Below, in pieces: positions 6,225-11,024 of a DNA stretch of 11,024 nucleotides. The position numbers and the translations under genes were made by a program. Location: positions 1 to 11,024 of the forward strand of contig JAFABB010000058.1 of assembly GCA_023426245.1 (NCBI GenBank), written 5' to 3'. Under the pieces are notes generated by a model. The model was not told the DNA's origin and ran no database searches. It saw nothing but the letters and a program-made list of their open reading frames with translations. Numbering within the stretch: position 1 is the stretch's first letter; each line of letters opens with the position of its first letter. Source of the DNA: Bacillota bacterium. Its GTDB lineage: Bacteria; Bacillota; UBA4882; UBA8346.

Positions 6225-6351
6225 GAGATAATCCGCGCCACGGAAGGCGCGTTTACTGCATGACACGCCTTCAATGACCCAACAACCTGAATTGACAGTT
6301 TCTTCGATTTAACTTTCTTTAACAATACGCGCCCCGGCTGCGGTGTTAGTT
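6225..6351 (-). repeat. attC-like cassette site 6 (degenerate)
   Basis: The right side is recognisable: CGCGCC (6328-6333), CGGCTGCGG (6335-6343) and core GTTAGT (6345-6350). On the left, GGCGCG (6246-6251) can pair with CGCGCC, and CCGCGCC (6232-6238) can pair imperfectly with GGCTGCGG. A clean left core and the second stem are not visible. The site follows the 158-aa gene on the minus strand and precedes the aldo/keto reductase-like gene. Confidence 0.5.
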
Positions 6352-6398
6352 AACGTCTCCTCTCCATTCAACAGCCACGGAGGGCGTCAGTAGACAAT

Positions 6399-6875
6399 TT
6401 AAAAAGGCAAATCAAAATCTTCTTCAACTTTTTCTTCTTTATTTTCACTTTCCGGTGATTGTAAACATTCATAACCGTCCCATAAATCTTCCCATTCAAC
6501 TCCATAAGCAGCTCCACCCGCCGTATATCCGGCAATATAACTAAACCATTCATTCGATTCGCCAAGATTATTTTCTTGTTCCTTTTCCATTCTTTTTTGT
6601 TTTGCCAATAATGCTTTCCTATGTTTTGCCTCTTCTTCTTTCTTATATTGCTCAATACGCTCGTCACGGATGCCGTAACCTAATATTCTAAGTTCCAGCG
6701 CCGCACATAAACAGCTTACGCCAAAATGTCTACTATATCCCCGGATAACACTTTTCCCATCATATTTCGGTAACCAACTTTCTGCCGATTGTAATCGCGC
6801 CAAGCGTTTCATCCTTTTGCAACGCGGGCCGAGATATCTATTGTGTTTTTTCTTTTTCACCCACTGATTCCCCAT
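6399..6875 (-). CDS. Cassette-encoded small protein of unknown function (158 aa)
   Basis: The protein is strongly basic at the N-terminus (KKKKHNRYLGPRCKRMKR), followed by a compact segment SWLPKYDGKSVIRGYSRHFG and CALELRILGYGI-like sequence (about 33-70). This resembles a recurring small Firmicutes protein family that I cannot name. A charged helical stretch (QYKKEEEAKHRKALLAKQKR, about 77-96) could be a coiled coil, and the tail is acidic (KEEKVEEDFDLPF). It has no membrane segment. A nucleic-acid-binding role is possible from the charge pattern only. ATG 6875 is used; no Shine-Dalgarno sequence precedes it. It is the only gene between cassette sites 7 and 6. Confidence 0.72.
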   Translation of the reverse strand: MGNQWVKKKKHNRYLGPRCKRMKRLARLQSAESWLPKYDGKSVIRGYSRHFGVSCLCAALELRILGYGIRDERIEQYKKEEEAKHRKALLAKQKRMEKEQENNLGESNEWFSYIAGYTAGGAAYGVEWEDLWDGYECLQSPESENKEEKVEEDFDLPF

Positions 6876-6938
6876 TCATGTTGTTTTTGCTTTTCAGAGC
6901 GGCGCGATGCCACTATCGGCAAGAACTTAGGAGATAAC

Positions 6939-7114
6939 GACTAACGTCCCGCGTTATTGACGTCGCTGGACCTTAGTGTATTTGTCTTAGGTCCGGCGAT
7001 GTGGCGCGATTCTTCATGAATTAACTTCTTGAATACACTTCGTGATACCGCTTGCTTCTTCGAATACCCATCTTCGAATCACCGCGCCCGTATGCAGTAA
7101 CGCGGTGTTCTACG
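6939..7114 (-). repeat. attC-like cassette site 7 (complete)
   Basis: Plus-strand order: core GACTAAC (6939-6945), L box CGCGTTATTG (6950-6959), second stem 6962-6976 with 6986-7000 (CGCTGGACCT type, one mismatch), GGCGCGATTC (7003-7012), interior with TTCATGAA, TTCTTGAA, CTTCGTGAT and CTTCTTCGAA, GAATCACCGCGCC (7076-7088), CAGTAACGCG (7095-7104) pairing with the L box through one wobble, and core GTTCTACG (7107-7114). This is the best-preserved example of the three-stem architecture. Confidence 0.85.
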
Positions 7115-7148
7115 GCGTATGGAAGGCAATCAGGGAGGGCAACTACTT

Positions 7149-7801
7149 TCAATTTAATTCAACTTCAGAGATGCTAGTATCGTTATATTTAAAGCCTTTA
7201 TAAATGTCCACAATTATGATTTTTAAAGTACTTGCATTAATTGGTTTTGGTAATTTTAATATTTGTTTTTGCAAATTATTATCCTCAAGGTCAAATAAAT
7301 ATGAATCGCCGTTATTGGCCCAAATACGGACTTTTTTACACGATTATTAGCGTTATAAATTGTTTCATTTTTTGCATATCCATTAATAATACTAATTGAA
7401 TTTATCGTTTGTTTTTTTCTATACAACCAGAAGTCCAACCACTCTCCTATCCCGTCACCTTTGTCTCCTTCGACCCAAGCTGTACTTGGGTCTTTATCCC
7501 ATACATTTTGTTGATTATAATTGCCCCCAGATAAAACTGAAGAGGCAACTATTGTAATTTGATCTTTTGGATCACAACGTGGAGGAAGATTTTGCTTAAA
7601 ATCTGTTACATAATGTCCATCTGTATCAACACTAACCCATCCATCACGATCAATACGTGAAATATCTACGGGTTTTAATTCTAGGATTTTTTGTATGCAT
7701 AAACTATATGGAAATGAACCCGATTTTCCTGACAATACAAAAAAACTTGGTGATACTTCTTTTATATCGGATGGATGAGGCCCCGCGAAGTTCAGTGTGC
7801 A
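7149..7801 (-). pseudogene. Broken secreted NADase-type glycan-binding (discoidin-like) protein gene
   Basis: The first segment (frame open from 7801) contains TIVASSVLSGGNYNQQNVWD, then DPSTAWVEG and GIGEWLDFWL, the signature of NADase-type glycan-binding/F5-8C-like domains. After NNRVKK the frame is lost at a run of six A residues (7332-7337). Adding one A restores RIWANNGDSYLF, DLEDNNLQKQ and further domain sequence to a TGA at 7149-7151, right against the cassette site. Without the repair the frame ends at 7256. The 5' end is also missing: the first readable residues (CTLNFAGPHPSDIKE) resemble the end of a signal peptide, and a stop lies just before them at 7802-7804. The TTG at 7735 is not a convincing start. 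Originally it was probably an exported carbohydrate-binding protein. Confidence 0.7.
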
Positions 7802-7826
7802 TTACGAACGATGAACCCTTAAAGGC

Positions 7827-8345
7827 TTACAAATACTTTCTTATACTCTCTCCACCCAGCATAACACTTATTTCTTTAAAAATATAATATACTGTTATAG
7901 TAAACAGTATATGTACAGTTATCGTGATCATATTAATTACCACTGTTTTTAAGCCAGAGGCTTCCTTAAGATGTTTTTCAAGTATGTTAAACATAAATAT
8001 AGAAAATACTATTCCAACTATGTTTGAGATTAAATCTCTTACCCTAAAGTGTCCTTGTACAAAAAATATTTGAATCGCTTCAATCAGTACTGAAAATCCA
8101 AATACCCATAAGAATACCTTGAAATATCTACCTTTTTCATATAAAAAATAATTCAGTAACAGTATTGAAAGTATTCCAAAACTAAGTATATGCTGCTTTT
8201 TTGTTAATGAAATAGTGACATCTAGTAATGATGTTCGAAGGTCAATCTCTCCAACATGCATAATGAATTTACTTTCTAAAGGTGTATATAGTATTGAAAA
8301 CAATGCAAAAATCCATATTAAAAAACCAAAAACCTTTTTATACAT
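7827..8345 (-). CDS. VanZ-family membrane protein
   Basis: The 172-aa protein has about five hydrophobic segments (roughly 5-22, 52-68, 75-95, 105-122 and 136-158). It carries the VanZ-like signature: H52 at the start of the second segment, FSVLIEAIQIFF (E89, Q92) and RVRDLISNIVG (R103, D104, N108, G111). VanZ relatives give low-level teicoplanin resistance in VanA-type elements, but most family members have no proven role. The start is secure: GAGGAGG lies six to seven bases upstream of ATG. The gene lies between the broken glycan-binding gene and the IS91-type element, 23 bases upstream of the point where the former loses its frame. It could have arrived with the event that truncated that gene. 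Confidence 0.85.
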   Translation of the reverse strand: MYKKVFGFLIWIFALFSILYTPLESKFIMHVGEIDLRTSLLDVTISLTKKQHILSFGILSILLLNYFLYEKGRYFKVFLWVFGFSVLIEAIQIFFVQGHFRVRDLISNIVGIVFSIFMFNILEKHLKEASGLKTVVINMITITVHILFTITVYYIFKEISVMLGGESIRKYL

Positions 8346-8444
8346 TATGCCCTCCTCATTTAATTAAATAGCCCCAAAATTCTTCTTTTACAAACTCCGC
8401 CCAAGGACAGGCGGTATTTTGCCTCATCTTTCCGATAACTATTA

Positions 8445-8514
8445 GTATTGCATCCGAATTTGATATTAAGTGAGTAGTAGTCTTCTTAATCTCTCATAAA
8501 TTCGGATGCAATAC
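8445..8514. repeat. Perfect 17-bp inverted repeat next to the IS91-type end
   Basis: GTATTGCATCCGAATTT (8445-8461) is perfectly inverted as AAATTCGGATGCAATAC (8498-8514), with a 36-nt spacer. The right arm stops exactly one base before the terminal repeat of the IS91-type element (8515). It could be a 70-bp MITE used as target, part of the element's origin end, or a large hairpin upstream of the VanZ gene. No T-run suggests a terminator. Confidence 0.6.
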
Positions 8515-8548
8515 AGTTGAACGAAGCCGCTTCAGCACTATCTATCTT

Positions 8549-9784
8549 CTATGGAGATTCAATTATTAAATTTCCATTTATAGTTAATTTGTCACGGCTT
8601 TTAATCAAAAATATCAAGCTTTTTATTGGAATGTTTCTATTCGCATAGAATATTTCATGAGTAATCATTTTTCCTTGGCCACAAACCGGGCAGTCTCGAA
8701 GATCAATACCAGTTAGTTTAAGTAATAAATCTTCCCAGCTTAGTTTGGTTTTCTGTTTGGTTTTATCAGTAGCCATTCCTAAAAACTCCCGGCATTTTTT
8801 TAACTTAGTACACCGGCTCCGGTTACTGAGAATACCATAGTGCCGAATTTTTACAAAGCCGGCAGGGAGTATGTGTAGTAAGAACCTGCGGATAAATTCA
8901 AAAACATTCAGAGTCATTTGCTTTATTCGATTGTTATCTTTGTAATCCCGCCACCGGAAAGTAACCTTTCCATCTTCAAATTTAATGATCCGGTGATTGG
9001 AGATTGCCACCCTATGAGTATACCGGCCTAGATATTCTAATAACTGTTCCGAGTCCCGGAATGGAGGTTTACAATAAGTTACCCATTCTTGGTTATAAAG
9101 ACTGTTCAATAATTTTTTGAAACTCTGTTCTTTGTTTAAATATAAAACTTCTCCCGTGAACTTCAGTTTGCCGTTTTGAAAAGCTTTTTTCAAATAATAT
9201 AGGAATTTCCCCCGGAATAAACGTGATATACCTTTAAATGGTATAAAAAATTGATGGGGAGAGGAAATCCCTCCACTCTCACCGAATGCCAGTCCTCCTC
9301 TAGGAACAATACAATGCAAATGGGGATGATCCATTAAGTTTTGACCCCAGGTATGCAAAAGGGTAATAAATCCAATTTCCGCCCCTAAATGCTCGAGGTC
9401 CCTTCCCAACTCCAATAAAGCTTCCGAACCAGCTTTAAATAATATATCGTAAATTACTTTTTGATTTCTAAGTGCTAAAACATTAAGTTGATTAGGAATC
9501 GTTAATACCACGTGGAAATATTCCACGGGCAGTAAATCTTCTTTCCGATCCAATAACCATTTTTCTTTGGCCATATTTTGACATTTCGGACAATGACGAT
9601 TACGGCAAGAGTTGTAAAGAACAGTTTGATGACCGCAATAGTCGCATTTATTAATATGTCCGCCTAGTTCAGCTGTCCGGCATTTTAGTATTGCTTCTAT
9701 GGCCTTTAAAATGTAACCCGGTTGTTTATGGGCTTGACAGTAGGCCTCACCATATTCACGAAAAATATCGGCAATGTCAATCAT
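8549..9784 (-). CDS. IS91-family Y2 HUH transposase
   Basis: The 411-aa rolling-circle transposase has an N-terminal zinc-binding domain (C47, C50, C60, C65 and C68 in CDYCG and CRNRHCPKC), a core beginning FHVVLTIPNQL, and the metal-binding HUH-type motif HPHLH (153-157). The catalytic tyrosine pair is Y251 and Y255 in EYLGRYTHRVAIS, the YxxxY arrangement of IS91. A C-terminal CPVCG (365-369) may bind zinc. It would nick one strand at the element end through a 5'-phosphotyrosine and drive single-strand transfer. Its ATG overlaps the recombinase stop (ATGATTGA), which implies translational coupling. The length is normal and the gene appears intact. Confidence 0.93.
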   Translation of the reverse strand: MIDIADIFREYGEAYCQAHKQPGYILKAIEAILKCRTAELGGHINKCDYCGHQTVLYNSCRNRHCPKCQNMAKEKWLLDRKEDLLPVEYFHVVLTIPNQLNVLALRNQKVIYDILFKAGSEALLELGRDLEHLGAEIGFITLLHTWGQNLMDHPHLHCIVPRGGLAFGESGGISSPHQFFIPFKGISRLFRGKFLYYLKKAFQNGKLKFTGEVLYLNKEQSFKKLLNSLYNQEWVTYCKPPFRDSEQLLEYLGRYTHRVAISNHRIIKFEDGKVTFRWRDYKDNNRIKQMTLNVFEFIRRFLLHILPAGFVKIRHYGILSNRSRCTKLKKCREFLGMATDKTKQKTKLSWEDLLLKLTGIDLRDCPVCGQGKMITHEIFYANRNIPIKSLIFLIKSRDKLTINGNLIIESP

Positions 9785-10622
9785 GGTTTGATTTAAACAT
9801 TAAATCTATCGGGCTGATTACTTTCAATGCATTCTGGTTTCGTAAGTGAATATATACTGTTGTCGTTTTTACCGATGCATGACCCATGAGTTGTTGAATA
9901 TAGAAAATATCTGTTCCTGATTCCAACAAGTGCGTGGCAAAACTGTGCCTTAATGAATGTACTGTAACTTTCTTTTGAATACCCGCTTTTTGTCTGGCCC
10001 TTTCAAATACCTTTTGTACTGAGCGAACGGAAAGAGCAACATCGTGATTATAACTTGGAAAAAGCCAAGTTTGAGGACGGTATGCCTGCCAATATATTCG
10101 TAGCATCTCCAAGTTTACTTCGGATAAGAGTGCATAACGGTCTTTTCTGCCTTTTCCCTGTTCAACACGTATTTGCATTCTTTTGCTGTCGATGTCGGTT
10201 ACTTTCAAATTTACGACTTCACTTACTCTTAATCCTGCTGCATAGGTGATCATCAAAATAGCACGGTGTTTGAGATTATTGGGTACTTCTAATAGCCGCC
10301 TCACTTCTGTAGGGTCAAGGATGACAGGAAGCTTCTTTTCTCGTTTTATCCTTGGCATTTGATTGACATTCAATGTCTGCAATTATACATTTTCATAAAA
10401 AAACTTTAAAGCACTATAAGCTGCGTTGATACAGGATTGGCTTTTGTTCTGGGTGATGAGAAAATGCAAATATTCTTTGATTTCCTGTTCCCCCATTTTA
10501 TCTGGCGGTTTGCCGAAATGATCTGTGTAACTTTTCATATATCGTAAGTATGATTTTTGGGTTTTCGGACTATAACCCCGTAGTGTAAATTCAGTAACCA
10601 TTTGTTCTTCTATTGTCTGCAT
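9777..10622 (-). pseudogene. Tyrosine recombinase of the IS91-type element, interrupted by in-frame TAA
   Basis: Codons 1-79 encode the SAM-like core-binding domain (YSPKTQKSYLRYMKSYTDHF to ALKFFYENV). A TAA (10383-10385) follows, and the same frame resumes at once with the catalytic domain of 201 codons. All catalytic residues are present (numbering from the TTG after the stop): R52 in GLRVSE, K77 in GKGRKD, H142 and R145 in HSLRHSF, H168 in LMGHAS and Y177. A full product would be about 281 aa, usual for IS91-associated recombinases. The TTG directly after the stop could allow a separate catalytic fragment, so some function may survive. The sequence is XerD-like, with no evident IntI insertion. 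The promoter must lie in 10623-10760. Confidence 0.8.
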
Positions 10623-11024
10623 GTCCGCTTCCCCCTGCTAATTGTTGGCTTTATTGTACATCTATCCATCCACCAGTTCATCGGGAAAAGTCGGACTTAC
10701 TTTACAGTATTTATTTGTCAAAGCTCAGAGTAACTATTACCTGTTGCTCCAAGCCACCGCGAAGCGGTTTTGTTCAACTAGCGCATATACGACATAAAGT
10801 CGAATTAGAAATAAATTGGATTTCATATTTGACAATTTGTCATTTATGAAACTCACGGTTACCCCCAATGCATCTATCTTCAGCCCGCCTGAAATCTACA
10901 AAGACCCCGAATTATTAAAATTTCCATATTATAATTCCACATATATCCAATAATCCCTGCATGATACAATTAACAGCAAACTATCTCCTGCTCAATCTTC
11001 AACATGAAGGCTTCATCCTTTAGT
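10623..11024. other. Non-coding stretch: IS end, palindrome half, no convincing gene
   Basis: Up to 10779 this is the upstream end of the IS91-type element, including the inverted repeat and a small CCGCGAAGCGG stem. Then 10781-10801 is a half copy of the palindrome at 4214-4264. From 10803 on the sequence is AT-rich with no supported feature. A short minus-strand frame (stop 10970-10972, reading upstream past 11024 as LKDEAFMLKIEQEIVCC) might be the 3' end of a gene outside the window, but 17 residues are too few to judge. Confidence 0.45.
10781..10801. repeat. Half copy of the 4214-4264 palindrome
   Basis: GCGCATATACGACATAAAGTC matches the reverse complement of 4214-4234 with one substitution and one inserted A. 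It begins two bases outside the right inverted repeat of the IS91-type element. The partner half is not found on the other side of the element. Confidence 0.5.

Larger units (their letters stand above)
8515..10779 (-). mobile_element. IS91-family element with tyrosine recombinase and Y2 transposase
   Basis: The ends are AGTTGAACGAAGCCGCTTC (8515-8533) and GAAGCGGTTTTGTTCAACT (10761-10779), a 19-bp inverted repeat with two mismatches. Inside are a tyrosine recombinase frame (split by a stop) and an IS91 transposase that overlaps it by 8 bases. IS91 elements move by rolling-circle replication and insert beside GTTC or CTTG; GTTC is present within both ends. The minus-strand 3' end near 8515 would be the origin end and the 10779 end the terminus. 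Exact boundaries need an empty-site comparison. Confidence 0.75.

Noticed and set aside
6368..6667. Open frame of 99 codons overlapping the 158-aa gene
   Set aside because: It is an out-of-frame shadow with lysine-rich low-complexity sequence; the 158-aa frame has the protein-like composition.
7009..7079. CRISPR-like repetition within the cassette sites
   Set aside because: The repeated units are 8-12 bp near-palindromes without regular spacers, and no cas gene is present.
9777..10622. Tyrosine recombinase as the integrase of the cassette array
   Set aside because: It is translationally coupled to the IS91 transposase within one set of inverted repeats, is XerD-like without an evident IntI insertion, and is interrupted by a stop.
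10970..11024. Possible 3' end of a minus-strand gene entering from outside the window
   Set aside because: Only 17 residues are visible and nothing in them is diagnostic.

Overview
The window looks like an accessory region of a Firmicutes chromosome, probably an anaerobic clostridial or Negativicutes-type bacterium. The reasons are AGGAGG-type ribosome binding sites, AT-rich genes, an IS1182-type transposase tail, a VanZ-like membrane protein and a ferredoxin-type aldo/keto reductase. The species cannot be fixed from the sequence. Every gene of substance is on the minus strand.

Layout from low to high coordinates. (1) 1-620: the 3' tail of an IS1182-type transposase, a bidirectional terminator, a decayed reading frame, and one copy (A) of a 154-bp stem-loop repeat. 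(2) 630-4217: a run of one-gene units on the minus strand: a SAM methyltransferase, two unknown proteins and a PhnB-like VOC protein. They are separated by GC-rich, strongly structured sites of about 180 bp that behave like oversized integron attC sites. (3) 4214-4970: a palindrome, a 288-bp MITE-like element carrying copy B of the 154-bp repeat, a second degenerate fragment of the decayed frame, and a terminator. (4) 4971-6122: an unusual aldo/keto reductase-like protein with two 4Fe-4S motifs. (5) 6225-7801: two more cassette sites around a small unknown protein, then a broken secreted NADase-type glycan-binding (discoidin-like) gene. (6) 7827-8345: a VanZ-family membrane protein. (7) 8515-10779: an IS91-family element with 19-bp terminal inverted repeats. 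It encodes a Y2 HUH transposase and a tyrosine recombinase whose frame is cut by an in-frame TAA. (8) 10780-11024: no convincing gene.

The most interesting content is the cassette array. Within each complete site the inner arms (L''/L') are complementary although their sequence differs from site to site. Two further internal stems also covary. The outer core of each cassette (R' at the 5' end of its gene, R'' at its 3' end) matches within the same cassette rather than within the same site, as expected for integron cassettes. Here the matching extends to about 16-20 nt, and one cassette has kept the complementarity while losing the GTT/AAC triplet that is normally invariant. No IntI-type integrase lies in the window. 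The tyrosine recombinase present belongs to the IS91-type element, shows no evident IntI signature, and is interrupted.

The cassette genes do not form an obvious pathway. They look like independently acquired accessory functions, most with their own leader hairpin, and their expression probably depends on outside promoters or on very short leaders.
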